From the NCBI RefSeq assembly GCF_022023855.1, contig NZ_CP059450.1, positions 558,001-622,000 of the forward strand: a stretch of 64,000 nucleotides of DNA, in the 5' to 3' direction. Made by a program: the position numbers and the translations under genes. Within the stretch, counting starts at the first letter, position 1. Every line of letters starts with the position of its first letter. Shown here piece by piece: positions 43,611 through 52,426 of this stretch. The DNA is from Azospirillum brasilense (GTDB lineage Bacteria; Pseudomonadota; Alphaproteobacteria; Azospirillales; Azospirillaceae). The notes under the pieces are model-generated. The model had not been told where the DNA came from and searched no databases. It saw nothing but the letters and a program-made list of their open reading frames with translations.

Positions 43611-44423
43611 TTAGCCGAACAGATGCCGGTGCATCGCCTCCCAACTCGCACGGTCGGGGGTCAGCATCACCCCACCGTTGAGGACGGTCGGACGATAGGG
43701 CGAGCCGTCGAACAGCGCGCTGTAGCCGCCGGCCTCCGCGTGGAGCAGAACACCTGCCGCGTGATCCCACGGCATCAGGCGATGATACATCGAGAATTGC
43801 GCCCGGCCGTCGAGCAAGCGCAGATACTCCTGCGCGGCGCTGGACAGGCAGACGCGGGGACCCAGGGAGCGGCCGCGCTCATCCAACTGTCGCCCGAGAT
43901 CCTCGGCGCAGAATCGCGTCGACAGCGCTCCGGTCATCTCGGTCAGGGGGACCGCCGAGGCGACCGTGACGCGCTTGCCGTTCAGGTGGGCGCCCTGCCC
44001 TTTCACCGCCGTGGCGATGCGCCCGTCGCACGGGTCGTAGATCCAGCCGGCCAGCGTCTCGCCGCGGCAGGCCAAGGCGATGATCACGGCGAAGAGCGGG
44101 CGCCCGTTCGCGAAGTTCAGCGTGCCGTCGATCGGGTCGATGATCCAGACCGGCGCGTCGCCATGGATGCGGTCGAGCAGGGACTTGTCCTCGGAGACGG
44201 CCTCCTCCCCCACCACCGTGCTGCCGGGAAGCAGGTCCAGCAAGCGCGGCGTCAAGGCGCGTTCGCCCGCTTCGTCGGCCAGGGTTACGAGATCGGCCGG
44301 CCCGGTCTTCTCGCGGATGCCGGCGTTCGCCAGATCGCGGAAATAGGGAAGAATCTCGCTCTCCGCGACCTCGCGGATGATCGCGGAGACGCGGTCGACG
44401 TCAGGAATCGGAAAATTCGTCAC
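43611..44423 (-). CDS. Inositol monophosphatase family phosphatase
   Basis: This 270-residue Mg-dependent phosphatase belongs to the SuhB/IMPase family. Metal ligands are visible: VGEEAVSE (first Glu), the signature WIIDPIDGTLNFANG, and the C-terminal PWDHAAGVLLHAEAGG. Possible substrates include inositol phosphate, fructose-1,6-bisphosphate, histidinol phosphate or 3'-phosphoadenosine phosphate; the sequence does not decide. The GTG start at 44423 overlaps the preceding stop as GTGA, so translation is coupled to the upstream Pro-rich exported protein gene. Confidence 0.87.
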   Translation of the reverse strand: MTNFPIPDVDRVSAIIREVAESEILPYFRDLANAGIREKTGPADLVTLADEAGERALTPRLLDLLPGSTVVGEEAVSEDKSLLDRIHGDAPVWIIDPIDGTLNFANGRPLFAVIIALACRGETLAGWIYDPCDGRIATAVKGQGAHLNGKRVTVASAVPLTEMTGALSTRFCAEDLGRQLDERGRSLGPRVCLSSAAQEYLRLLDGRAQFSMYHRLMPWDHAAGVLLHAEAGGYSALFDGSPYRPTVLNGGVMLTPDRASWEAMHRHLFG

Positions 44424-44989
44424 GGTTTCGGTACCGCTTTGTTGGATCGGGGATCGAGTCTCAGAACCGTTCCGCCATCCTTCGGCGGTTCCGGCAGCAT
44501 GACTTTGCCGTCCAAACCACTGTCTTTCAACGCTTTGACCAGCGCGTCATAGGTGGCCTGATCGGCCGCGGGGTTCGGGGCGGGCGGCGTGCCGGTCAGC
44601 GGGCCGGGTTCCGGCGGCTTGCGCGGCGCGCTCGGATCGGGCGGGGGCTGCGGCACGTCGCGCGCTTCCCGCGTCTCCTCCTTGGGCGGCGGCGGGGGCG
44701 GACGCCACAGGCGGAAGCAGTCGGTGAAGGTGGCTTCCTTGCAGGCCTTCAGCAGTTCCTTCGGGTCCGGCGCCACGACCAGTGGGCTGAAGGGGGCGGG
44801 AGGAAACTCCGCAGGCTCCGGCGGCAGGGGATCTTCCGGAGCGACCGGCGGCTCCTCCACGAATCCCGGTGGCAACACCCGTTCGACGGCTGCGGCGGTG
44901 CCCGCGAAGGCCAGAAACGCCAGGGACAGGAGAGCGATCGGGACGCGCAAGGGAATCCGGACAAAAGAAGAAGCGGGCCGAGCCGCCAT
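44420..44989 (-). CDS. Proline-rich exported hypothetical protein
   Basis: This 189-residue protein starts with a signal-like hydrophobic segment (IALLSLAFLAFAGTAAAVE, cleavage after AAA-V). It is followed by a very proline-rich mature part (PPGFVEEPPVAPEDPLPPEP, then a run of six prolines). Two cysteines in LLKACKEATFTDCFRLW may pair. A short helical C-terminus follows (ATYDALVKALKDSGLDGKV). Pro-rich periplasmic linkers of this kind occur in envelope-spanning proteins, but no family is recognised. It is coupled by GTGA to the phosphatase gene, so both are probably co-expressed. Confidence 0.68.
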   Translation of the reverse strand: MAARPASSFVRIPLRVPIALLSLAFLAFAGTAAAVERVLPPGFVEEPPVAPEDPLPPEPAEFPPAPFSPLVVAPDPKELLKACKEATFTDCFRLWRPPPPPPKEETREARDVPQPPPDPSAPRKPPEPGPLTGTPPAPNPAADQATYDALVKALKDSGLDGKVMLPEPPKDGGTVLRLDPRSNKAVPKP

Positions 44990-45051
44990 TATGGCGTCCT
45001 GCCCGCTGCATAGCCACGGACAAATCCTTGTCCCGGCACCCCCCGCCTCCG

Positions 45052-45336
45052 TCAGGAGCGCGGCAGGCTGTCGCTCGGGGTGGCGTGCAGCGCCCAGGCG
45101 GCCAGTTCGGACCGCAGGGCGGCGATCTTGCTGCTTTCCGTCGGGTTGGTTTCCTTGCGCCAGGCGTCACTGATGATTTCCAGAAGACGGGCGCGACCGG
45201 CGTTGTCGCGCGACAGTTCCTGGATGCGCAGCACCGCGGCACCGGGCGACAATTGCTCCTGCCGGGCGACCAGGGTCACCTGATCGGCCAGGAAGGCGGT
45301 GATCGAAAAGTGTGTTGGATCGGTCTGCAAACGCAT
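45052..45336 (-). CDS. Conserved-looking hypothetical protein
   Basis: This 94-residue, mostly helical cytoplasmic protein has no recognised family. It opens MRLQTDPTHFSITAFLADQ, then has an Arg/Leu-rich amphipathic helix pair (VLRIQELSRDNAGRARLLEII) and a helix (SSKIAALRSELAAWALHA). The ATG at 45336 has a good GGAGGAGGC site. It is 62 bases upstream of the Pro-rich exported protein gene on the same strand and may be in its transcript. The 170 bases before it, up to hflX, hold no other gene. Confidence 0.62.
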   Translation of the reverse strand: MRLQTDPTHFSITAFLADQVTLVARQEQLSPGAAVLRIQELSRDNAGRARLLEIISDAWRKETNPTESSKIAALRSELAAWALHATPSDSLPRS

Positions 45337-45508
45337 AGGCGGGCCTCCTCCCGGGGATAACCCATCGGCTCCCCGGCTCAAATATCGGGGGCGCGTTGGG
45401 AAAAGGCTACACCTCGGACGTCGTAGGACGGGGCTGAAATCGGGCGCGTCATGTCGTCGCATGTGCACGAACGAATTATGACGCGCCCGCTTCCTTTATG
45501 GCGAAAGA

Positions 45509-46834
45509 TCAGCCGTGCACGAACCGCTTCTCGAAACGGGCCAGATCCGCCGGGTCGATGGCCACCTGGATGTGGGCCTGGACCTCATCATCCCGCCGCT
45601 CCAGCACCTCACCTTTTTCATAGAGCCACGCGAGCGCCGCCCCGTCCCCCAACTCCACGGACAGGTCCACCACATGGCGGTGGGCGTTCATCCGCTGGTC
45701 GAGCAGCCGGTCGAGATCCGCGATCCCCGCCCCCGACAGGGCGGACACCGCGACGGCGCGCGGGTTGCGGGCCGTCTGGGCCAGGATCGCCTCGCGGGAT
45801 TCCTCGTCCAGCGCGTCGATCTTGTTCAGCACCTCGATCACGCGGTCGTCGGCGTCCGGGTCGATGCCCATATCGCTCATGACCTCGTGCACGTCGGCCT
45901 TCTGGGCCTCGCTGTCCTGGTGGGAGACATCGCGGACATGCAGGATGATGTCGGCGGCGTCGACCTCCTCCAGCGTGGCGCGGAAGGCGGCGACGAGGCC
46001 GTGCGGCAGGTCGGAGATGAAGCCCACCGTGTCCGACAGGATCACCTTGCGCCCGGACGGCAGGGTCACCTGACGCATCGTCGGGTCCAGCGTGGCGAAC
46101 AGCAGGTCCTTGGCGAAGACGTCGGCGTTGGCCAGCCGGTTGAACAGCGTCGACTTGCCGGCGTTGGTGTAGCCGACCAGAGCCACCACGGGGTACGGCA
46201 CCTTGGCGCGCGCCTTGCGGTGCAGACCGCGGGTGCGGCGGACCTCCTCCAACTCCTTCTTGATCTTGACGATGCGGTCGCCGATCAACCGGCGGTCCAT
46301 CTCAAGCTGGGATTCACCGGGGCCGCCGAGGAAGCCGAAGCCGCCGCGCTGGCGTTCCAGGTGGGTCCAGGAGCGGACGAGGCGCGACTTCTGGTAGGTC
46401 AGGGCGGCCAGCTCGACCTGGAGCATGCCTTCGCGCGTGCGGGCGCGGGCGCCGAAGATCTCCAGGATCAGGCCGGTGCGGTCGATGACCTTGACCTTGA
46501 GGGCCTTTTCCAGATTGCGCTGCTGCACCGGCGACAGCGCGTGGTCGAGGATGACGAGGGATGCCTCCGTCTCCTCCACGATCTGGGCAAAATGCTCCAC
46601 CGTCCCCGACCCGAGAAGGATCGAAGGCTGCGGGCGGTTCACCCGCGCGCATTCGGCGTGCACGACCTCCAGATCGATGGCGCGGGCAAGGCCCACCGCC
46701 TCGTCCAGGCAGGATTCGGGATGGCGCAGGACCCCGTCCGCCTCATTGCGGAGGACGGGGTGGACCACGATGGCGCGGCCGGAGGCATCAGGCGTCCGGC
46801 CATTGCCATTGGTCGAAAAATCAGACGTTTTCAC
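45509..46834 (-). CDS. hflX: Ribosome-associated GTPase HflX
   Basis: This 441-residue GTPase splits or rescues stalled ribosomes. The N-terminal HflX domain has [40 protein letters not shown] and the Gly-rich [19 protein letters not shown]. The G domain has G1 [19 protein letters not shown]3 [12 protein letters not shown] and G4 NKID. The GTG start at 46834 overlaps the end of hfq by 14 bases, a classic hfq-hflX operon. Length and order match alphaproteobacterial HflX. Confidence 0.95.
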   Translation of the reverse strand: MKTSDFSTNGNGRTPDASGRAIVVHPVLRNEADGVLRHPESCLDEAVGLARAIDLEVVHAECARVNRPQPSILLGSGTVEHFAQIVEETEASLVILDHALSPVQQRNLEKALKVKVIDRTGLILEIFGARARTREGMLQVELAALTYQKSRLVRSWTHLERQRGGFGFLGGPGESQLEMDRRLIGDRIVKIKKELEEVRRTRGLHRKARAKVPYPVVALVGYTNAGKSTLFNRLANADVFAKDLLFATLDPTMRQVTLPSGRKVILSDTVGFISDLPHGLVAAFRATLEEVDAADIILHVRDVSHQDSEAQKADVHEVMSDMGIDPDADDRVIEVLNKIDALDEESREAILAQTARNPRAVAVSALSGAGIADLDRLLDQRMNAHRHVVDLSVELGDGAALAWLYEKGEVLERRDDEVQAHIQVAIDPADLARFEKRFVHG

Positions 46835-47069
46835 CTTCCTTGGGCGGCTCGAAGAGTTGGATCGGATGCGCAGGCATCACGGTGGAGATGGCGTGCTTGT
46901 AGACGAGCTGCGAATGCGCATCGCGCCGCAGCAGAACCGAGAAGTTGTCGAACCAGGTGATGATTCCCTGAAGTTTAACACCGTTCACAAGGAACACGGT
47001 TACGGGAGTCTTGTTCTTGCGGACGTGGTTGAGGAACACGTCCTGCACATTTTGGCTTTTTTCAGACAT
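46821..47069 (-). CDS. hfq: RNA chaperone Hfq
   Basis: This 82-residue Sm-like protein forms the hexamer that pairs small RNAs with mRNAs. Both Sm motifs are present: [27 protein letters not shown], and [10 protein letters not shown], the RNA-binding Sm2 with Lys-His. The C-terminal tail is short, as usual in alphaproteobacteria. In Azospirillum-type diazotrophs Hfq supports nif expression, which suits its position in the ntr gene block. GGGGGCGAC precedes the ATG at 47069. It begins 94 bases after the HAD phosphatase gene and overlaps hflX at its end. Confidence 0.96.
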   Translation of the reverse strand: MSEKSQNVQDVFLNHVRKNKTPVTVFLVNGVKLQGIITWFDNFSVLLRRDAHSQLVYKHAISTVMPAHPIQLFEPPKEGENV

Positions 47070-47163
47070 TTTATGTCGCCCCCTTCTTCAGTGTTTTTTG
47101 GGGCCCCTTGTTAGAAGCCCGCCCCCTGCAGCGATAAGGTATGGCTGGTCGCAACCGTCTCGA

Positions 47164-47862
47164 CTACTGGTCATCCGATATGGTGTCACCACCGTTGCCC
47201 ACCAAGCCGCACAATGCATGGCAGGTGTCGTACCGGTGGGCCGGAGGGAAGCGGGTGAAGCCGCTGCCCTCCCCCGCCCCTATTAGCACCGGGACCATTC
47301 CCGCGCCATGGGCACATTCCATGTCGATGTCGGCGTCTCCTACGAACCAGACGTCCGGACCCGGCGGAATGTTCGCCGGTTCCAGCGCCATCATCACCGG
47401 TGCGCCGTGCGGCTTGTCGAATTCGGCGTCCTGGGCGCCGACCAGACGGCCGAAATAGCCGGTCCAGCCCAGGGCGTCGGCTTCCGCCCGCAGGAAGCGG
47501 CCGGTCTTGTTCGAGACCACCGCCTGATAGATTCCGCGCTCGGCGAAGCCGCGCAGCAGGGATTCCGCACCCGGCAGGGGCCGGAGATGCTCCAGGTGAT
47601 GCGCCTCGAAATAGGCGTAGAAAAGGTCGCGCGCGTCGGTCCAGCGCTCCCCGAAGATGCGGGGGAAGCTGTCGCGCAGCGACTGCTTGATGCGCTCCCT
47701 CGCCTCATCCTCGGTCCAGGCCGGATGACCGAAGGTGACCAGCGCGTGGTTCAGCGCGGCGCGCACCGTGCCCCAATTGTCGACCAGCGTGTTGTCCCAG
47801 TCGTAGAGGACGGCGCGCGGCAGCACGGGCAGGCGGTCGATGACGGCGGCGGCGTCGCTCAT
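47164..47862 (-). CDS. HAD family hydrolase (phosphoglycolate-phosphatase-like)
   Basis: This 232-residue HAD-superfamily phosphatase has motif I in VLYDWDNTLVDNWG, where the nucleophile Asp is followed by WDNT rather than the usual FDGT. It has a helical cap (about 28-100), motif II VVSNKTGRFL and motif IV VWFVGDADIDMECAHGAG. Phosphoglycolate or a similar small phosphate ester is a plausible substrate. The ATG at 47862 overlaps the aminotransferase stop (ATGA). The frame is open further upstream inside that gene but is not coding there. It is the penultimate step of a trkA-dat-HAD-hfq-hflX run. Confidence 0.85.
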   Translation of the reverse strand: MSDAAAVIDRLPVLPRAVLYDWDNTLVDNWGTVRAALNHALVTFGHPAWTEDEARERIKQSLRDSFPRIFGERWTDARDLFYAYFEAHHLEHLRPLPGAESLLRGFAERGIYQAVVSNKTGRFLRAEADALGWTGYFGRLVGAQDAEFDKPHGAPVMMALEPANIPPGPDVWFVGDADIDMECAHGAGMVPVLIGAGEGSGFTRFPPAHRYDTCHALCGLVGNGGDTISDDQ

Positions 47863-48722
47863 GACGGCACCCCGGCGGCCACGTAATCGAGATAGGCCTG
47901 ACGCAGCGTCCGCGTGACCGGCCCCGGCCTGCCCTCGCCTACCGGCTTGCCGTCGATGCGGGTCACCGGCAGCGCGAAGGTACCGGCGGAGGACACGAAG
48001 GCCTCGCGGGCGGCGAGCGCCTCCTCCACCGTGAAGCTGCGCTCCTCCACCGGGATGCCGCGCTCGCCGGCCAGCCGCAGAAGCGATTGGCGGGTGATGC
48101 CGTTGAGGATCTTCCGCGACGGGGCGCGGGTCACCAGCACGCCGTCCTGCGTGACGATCCAGGCGTTGGAGGAGGCCCCCTCCGTCACTGTGCCGTCCGG
48201 ATCGATCAGCCACGCCTCGTAGGCGCCCGATTCGGTGGCCTGCTGCTTGGCAAGCACCGGGGCGAGGAGACCGACCGTCTTGATGTCGCACCGGCCCCAG
48301 CGGATGTCGGGCACCGTGACCACGGCCACACCCTTCTCGAGCTGCTCCGGCTTGGCGAAGGCGGTGACCCGCTTGACGGTCATCACCAGAGTCGCGGGGA
48401 TGCTTGCCGGGAACTTGAAGTCCCGCGGGGCGACGCCGCGGGTGACCTGGATGTACAGCGCCCCGTTGCGGACGCCGTTCCTCCGCACCAGCTCGCGGGC
48501 GATCATCGTCACGACGCGTGGCGCCGCCGGCCAGTCCATGCGCAGCTCCGACAGGCTGCGGCCCAGACGCTCCATATGGCCGTCCAGGTCCGCGAAGCGC
48601 CCATCGAGGAGAGTCACCACCTCATAGACGCCGTCGGCGAACTGGAAACCGCGATCTTCCACATGAACCGCCGCCTGCCGGTGCGGCAGGTAACGGCCGT
48701 TGACGTATGCCCATCGAGCCAT
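47859..48722 (-). CDS. dat: D-amino-acid aminotransferase (class IV)
   Basis: This 287-residue PLP enzyme belongs to the branched-chain/D-alanine aminotransferase family (class IV). Visible elements are the N-terminal WAYVNGRYLPHRQAAVHVEDRG with FADGVYE, the PLP lysine Lys148 in RCDIKTVGLL, and VTEGASSNAWIV around the phosphate-binding loop. The D-alanine transaminase assignment rests on YVNG plus DRGF-QFADGVYE; BCAT would also be possible from motifs alone. The ATG at 48722 matches the family start, and a TTG at 48746 is an alternative. It lies between trkA and the HAD gene, with a four-base overlap to the latter. Confidence 0.85.
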   Translation of the reverse strand: MARWAYVNGRYLPHRQAAVHVEDRGFQFADGVYEVVTLLDGRFADLDGHMERLGRSLSELRMDWPAAPRVVTMIARELVRRNGVRNGALYIQVTRGVAPRDFKFPASIPATLVMTVKRVTAFAKPEQLEKGVAVVTVPDIRWGRCDIKTVGLLAPVLAKQQATESGAYEAWLIDPDGTVTEGASSNAWIVTQDGVLVTRAPSRKILNGITRQSLLRLAGERGIPVEERSFTVEEALAAREAFVSSAGTFALPVTRIDGKPVGEGRPGPVTRTLRQAYLDYVAAGVPS

Positions 48723-48764
48723 GGAGGTTCTTTTTGTTGGTGCCAAAAACGATACGGGAGGCGA

Positions 48765-50141
48765 TCAGAAGAATTCAAGCCGGACGGCGAACATCTTCTC
48801 CACCTTTTTCACCTGACCAGCGGTAGCCAGGATGATGACACGGTCCTTCGGACGGATCACCGTGGCCGGGCGCGGGATGATGACCTCGTCGCCGCGCACA
48901 ATGGCGCCGACGATGACCCCGGAGGGCAGCTTCACCTCACGCAGCGGGGTGTTGACCACCGCGGAGGTTTCCAGCGCCTCCGCCTCGATGACCTCGGCAA
49001 AGCCGTCGCGCAGGCTGTGCACCGCGCGGATGCGGCCGCGACGGACGTACTGGAGGATGTTCGACACGGTGATGGCGCGCGGGCTGACCACCGCGTCGAT
49101 CCCCAGCGGCGACACCAGAGAGGTGTAGGACGCCTTGTTGATCAGCGTGATGGCGCGCTTCGCCCCGTGCCGCTTGGCGAGCAGCGAGGAGAGGATGTTG
49201 CCCTCGTCGTCGTTGGTCACGGCGACCACCGTCTCGGTAGCGCGGACGTTGGCCTCCTCCAGGATCTCCGGGTCCAGCCCGTCGCCGTGCAGCACCATGG
49301 TGCGCGACAGGCGCTGCGCCACGAACTGGGCGCGGCTGCGGTTCATCTCGATGATGCGCGCGGTGACCTGGGGGTACTTCGCCTCCAGTTCCTCCGCCAA
49401 GCACAGCCCGATGTTGCCTCCGCCCAGGATGATAATGCGGCGGGCCTCCACCTCCTCGTGGCCGAAGGCGGCCATGGCGCGGTTCAGGTGGCGGTTGTCG
49501 CAGGCGAAATAGACCTCGTCGCCCGGCAGCATCTGGTCGTCGCCGCCGGGGATGAAGGAGCGGTCGTTGCGGATGATCGCCACCACCTCCAGACCCAGGT
49601 CGGGGAACAGGCCGGTCAACTGGCGCAGCGGCGTGTGCAGCACCGGGCAGGTTTCGGTGCAGAGCACGCCGACGACGCGGACCTTGCCGTCCGCCAGCGG
49701 AATCATGTCGAAGGCGCCCGGCACTTGGAGCCGGCGGGCGATGGCGCGCGCCACCGCGATCTCCGGGGAGATGATGACGTCGATCGGCATGTGGTCGCGG
49801 CTGAACAGGTCCGCCCAGATCGGCTTCAGATAGCTCTGGTTGCGGACGCGGGCGATCTTGGTCGGCACCTTGAACAGCGCGTGGGCGACCTCGCAGGCCA
49901 CCATGTTGATCTCGTCGATCTGGGTGACCGCGATGATCATGTCGGTCTCGCCCGCCCCCGCCGCCTCCAGAACGTCGGGGTGCGAAGCGTGGCCGACCAT
50001 GGCCTGCACGTCGAGCGTGTCGCTGATTCGCTGGATGAGTTCCGGCGAATGGTCGATCACCGTGACGTTGTTGCCCTCGGACGCCAGATAGCGCGCGATG
50101 TTCGAGCCGACCTGCCCGGCTCCGCAAACGATGACCTTCAC
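48765..50141 (-). CDS. trkA: Trk system potassium uptake protein TrkA
   Basis: This peripheral NAD-binding regulator of the TrkH potassium channel has about 458 residues. Two RCK units are visible, each with an N-terminal Rossmann fold (VKVIVCGAGQVGSNIARYL at residue 1 and IIILGGGNIGLCLAEEL near 230) and a C-terminal TrkA-C domain. The GTG at 50141 gives 458 residues, the same length as E. coli TrkA; the ATG at 50177 would add 12 residues. GAAGGG lies about ten bases upstream. No trkH is in view. It heads the trkA-dat-HAD-hfq-hflX group in the conserved alphaproteobacterial order after ntrX. Confidence 0.93.
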   Translation of the reverse strand: MKVIVCGAGQVGSNIARYLASEGNNVTVIDHSPELIQRISDTLDVQAMVGHASHPDVLEAAGAGETDMIIAVTQIDEINMVACEVAHALFKVPTKIARVRNQSYLKPIWADLFSRDHMPIDVIISPEIAVARAIARRLQVPGAFDMIPLADGKVRVVGVLCTETCPVLHTPLRQLTGLFPDLGLEVVAIIRNDRSFIPGGDDQMLPGDEVYFACDNRHLNRAMAAFGHEEVEARRIIILGGGNIGLCLAEELEAKYPQVTARIIEMNRSRAQFVAQRLSRTMVLHGDGLDPEILEEANVRATETVVAVTNDDEGNILSSLLAKRHGAKRAITLINKASYTSLVSPLGIDAVVSPRAITVSNILQYVRRGRIRAVHSLRDGFAEVIEAEALETSAVVNTPLREVKLPSGVIVGAIVRGDEVIIPRPATVIRPKDRVIILATAGQVKKVEKMFAVRLEFF

Positions 50142-50353
50142 GGCCTTTGCACCCTTCCCCGCCCATTTTCCAGGCAATTAGGATAGGGACCTTATCATTT
50201 TGCGGCAGAGCGCACCAACTCTATGTTTGCGAAGGGAAATACGGGCCGACATGCGAGCGTGGACAGGAAGAGGGGTGACGGATGCTCTCTGCCCCATCAC
50301 CCTTCCCTCGGGCAATCATCGCGAAACGGAGACCCGTTTTCCCAGCCCTGGCG

Positions 50354-50662
50354 TCAGCTGTTGTCGATCGTGTAATAGAACTGCGTGACGACTCCTTCCG
50401 GAGCACCGTCCTTGCGGGTGTCGAAGTTGAAGTCCTGCGAGCGGCCATCGATGTTGACCGATCCCTGGAAATGGGCTGGCCCGTTGAAATTCACACCGAT
50501 CAGCAGAAGCTGATTCACGCCGGCCTGCAGGTTGCCGGTCAGCACGACCTGTTCATTGATCGATTCGCCACCACCAATGCGGTTGTAAACTTGAGCGCCG
50601 TTCAAATAAGCAACAAGTTGGTTGTCGGTATAATTGACCGTCAGGACAGCAGTGGTCGCCAT
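50354..50662 (-). CDS. Small beta-rich protein of unknown function in an AT-rich island
   Basis: This 102-residue protein lacks a signal peptide. It has alternating strand-like segments (TTAVLTVNYTDNQLVAYLNG, EQVVLTGNLQAGVNQLLLIG, HFQGSVNIDGRSQDFNF) and is rich in Asn, Gln, Gly and Val with few Lys. This looks like a small beta-sandwich, the sort seen in lectin-like or jelly-roll proteins, but no family is recognised. A perfect GAGGAGG site lies upstream of the ATG at 50662. It sits between trkA and ntrX, where related genomes normally have none. It is preceded by 200 bases of AT-rich DNA with an 18-bp palindrome and phased repeats, suggesting acquired DNA under specific control. Confidence 0.72.
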   Translation of the reverse strand: MATTAVLTVNYTDNQLVAYLNGAQVYNRIGGGESINEQVVLTGNLQAGVNQLLLIGVNFNGPAHFQGSVNIDGRSQDFNFDTRKDGAPEGVVTQFYYTIDNS

Positions 50663-50788
50663 ATTGTGATTCCTCCTCATAAAAAGAAAATGCTGTTTGT
50701 TGTTAAGCGCGCTCACAAGCCAATGAATATTTAGGCAATGCACTTCGATCAACACAAAATATGTTACTCGTAATTTCACAAAATATAT

Positions 50789-50806
50789 AAATACAATTGT
50801 ATTTAA
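50789..50806. promoter_or_regulatory. 18-bp perfect palindrome, candidate operator
   Basis: TAAATACAATTGTATTTA reads identically on both strands. It lies about 130 bases upstream of the small beta-rich protein's ATG, in the AT-rich promoter region. A dimeric regulator is a likely binder; none is encoded next to it. Confidence 0.6.
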
Positions 50807-50810
50807 TGAT

Positions 50811-50848
50811 TAATTGAAAAAAGGAAATAGTCAATTAAGATCAATTAA
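50811..50848. repeat. Phased 8-mer repeats TTAATTGA/TCAATTAA
   Basis: TTAATTGA at 50811-50818 is the reverse complement of TCAATTAA at 50831-50838 and 50841-50848. The copies start 20 and 10 bases apart, whole multiples of one helical turn, so a regulator would bind on the same DNA face. This is also the most AT-rich stretch of the window and may be intrinsically curved. Confidence 0.5.
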
Positions 50849-50923
50849 AATAATAGAATTACCGCAACACAATTCCAGAAGACGCACACCAACGACACAA
50901 GTCGGCAAGCACCGCCCTCAGAC

Positions 50924-50981
50924 AAAATAAAAGCAGGTTCCCAAGCCGCCCGCGTTCGGGACATGCTCGGAAAACCTGCTT
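50924..50981 (-). terminator. Intrinsic terminator of the ntrYX transcript
   Basis: Read on the minus strand, AAGCAGGTT (50981-50973) pairs with AACCTGCTT (50939-50931) around a long structured loop. TTATTTTG follows. It lies 45 bases after the ntrX stop. Confidence 0.72.
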
Positions 50982-51025
50982 CAGGAGAAAAGACGGCGCC
51001 TCGTGCTTGACGATGCTGGACAAGC

Positions 51026-52426
51026 CTACTCGACGAACAGCTTGCCCTTCTCGCTGCCGTGCACGCCGAGCGATTTCAGCTTCCGGTGCAAGGCGGAACG
51101 CTCCATCCCCACGAAGGACGCGGTGCGGGAGATGTTGCCGCCGAAGCGCGTCACCTGGGCCAACAGATACTCGCGCTCAAACACCTCGCGCGCCTCGCGG
51201 AGCGGCAGGCCCATGATCTCGCCACCCTTGTCCCATTTCAGGACGGTGGGGGTGATGGCGCCGATTTCCGGCGGTAGCTGGTCGGCGCGGATCGGCTCCT
51301 TGGGGTCGCCCTGCGCCATGATGAGCAGCCAATCCACCACGTTGCGCAGTTGGCGCACGTTGCCCGGCCAGTCGTAGGCCTGCAGCGCGGCCATGGCGTC
51401 CTCGCCGAAGTCGCGGGCCGGCAGACCGGCGGCCTCGGCGGAGCGTTGCATGAAGTGGCGGGCCAGCAGCGGAATGTCCTCGCGCCGCTCGGCCAGCGAG
51501 GGCACGCGGATTGGCACGACGGCGAGACGATAGAACAGGTCCTGGCGGAAGCGGCCCTGGTCGATCTCGGCTTGGAGGTCGCGGTTGGAGGTCGCGACGA
51601 CGCGCACATCCACCTCGACGCGCTGGCCGCCGCCGACCCGCTCGAACACCTGCTCCTGCAGGGCGCGGACGATCTTGCCCTGGGTTTCCAGCGGCATGTC
51701 GGCGACCTCGTCGAGCAGCAGCGTGCCGCCGTGCGCCTGCTCGAAGGTGCCGATCTTGCGCCCGCCGCCGTCCACGCCGGCTTCCGTGCCGAACAGCTCC
51801 ATTTCCAGCCGGTCGGGGCGCATGGTGGCGCAGTTCAGCCCGACGAAGGGGCCGCCGGCCCGGCGCGACCGCGCGTGGATCAACCGGGCCACCACCTCCT
51901 TGCCGGAGCCGGCGGGGCCGGTGACGAGAACGCGGCTGCCGGTGGGCGACACCTTCTCGATGCTCTGGCGGACGTGGTTGACGGCGGTGGACCGGCCGAT
52001 CAGCTCCACCTCGCCGCCGGCGCGCAGCTTCAGCTCCTCGTTCTCGCGCTTCAGCCGGGCCGCTTCGATGGCGCGGTCCACCATCAGCAGCAGCCGGTCG
52101 GCCTTGAAGGGCTTCTCGATGAAGTCGTAGGCGCCGATCTTGATCGCCGAGACGGCGGTCTCGATGTTGCCATGGCCGGAGATCATGATGACCGGCAGGT
52201 TCCGGTGGTCGCGCATCAGCTGTTCGAGGATTTGAAGCCCGTCCAGCCGACTGCCCTGGAGCCAGATGTCCAACACCACGAGGCTCGGCCGGCGGGCGGA
52301 GACCTGGGCGAACGCCTGATCGGCGTCGGCGGCCTCACGCGTCTTCATGCCTTCGTCGTTCAGGATGCCGGCGATCAGCATCCGGATGTCCGCTTCGTCG
52401 TCGACGATCAGAATGTCATGCGCCAT
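51026..52426 (-). CDS. ntrX: Nitrogen regulation response regulator NtrX
   Basis: This 466-residue NtrC-family regulator has a receiver domain with phosphoacceptor Asp53 in VVLDIWLQG and a AAA+ domain with Walker A GPAGSGKE at 170-177 and Walker B GGTLLLDE near 233-240. A Fis-type HTH ends the protein ([22 protein letters not shown]). The loop that contacts sigma-54, normally GAFTGA, is replaced: after ELFG the sequence reads [17 protein letters not shown]. It should therefore not activate sigma-54 holoenzyme, and probably acts as a conventional DNA-binding regulator, as reported for other alphaproteobacterial NtrX. The start at 52426 overlaps the ntrY stop by 11 bases. It is paired with NtrY in respiratory and nitrogen control. 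Confidence 0.94.
   Translation of the reverse strand: MAHDILIVDDEADIRMLIAGILNDEGMKTREAADADQAFAQVSARRPSLVVLDIWLQGSRLDGLQILEQLMRDHRNLPVIMISGHGNIETAVSAIKIGAYDFIEKPFKADRLLLMVDRAIEAARLKRENEELKLRAGGEVELIGRSTAVNHVRQSIEKVSPTGSRVLVTGPAGSGKEVVARLIHARSRRAGGPFVGLNCATMRPDRLEMELFGTEAGVDGGGRKIGTFEQAHGGTLLLDEVADMPLETQGKIVRALQEQVFERVGGGQRVEVDVRVVATSNRDLQAEIDQGRFRQDLFYRLAVVPIRVPSLAERREDIPLLARHFMQRSAEAAGLPARDFGEDAMAALQAYDWPGNVRQLRNVVDWLLIMAQGDPKEPIRADQLPPEIGAITPTVLKWDKGGEIMGLPLREAREVFEREYLLAQVTRFGGNISRTASFVGMERSALHRKLKSLGVHGSEKGKLFVE

Larger units (their letters stand above)
50663..51025. other. AT-rich regulatory region between ntrX and the beta-rich protein gene
   Basis: These 363 bases are strikingly AT-rich from about 50700 to 50880 against a roughly two-thirds GC background. 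They include CACAAAATAT twice (50754 and 50778), the 18-bp palindrome at 50789-50806, and the 8-mer TCAATTAA or its complement at 50811, 50831 and 50841. The ntrX terminator lies at 50924-50981. No gene is visible. Confidence 0.65.

Noticed and set aside
48087..50186. 699-residue plus-strand frame over dat and trkA
   Set aside because: It is a codon-bias artefact antisense to two well-recognised genes.
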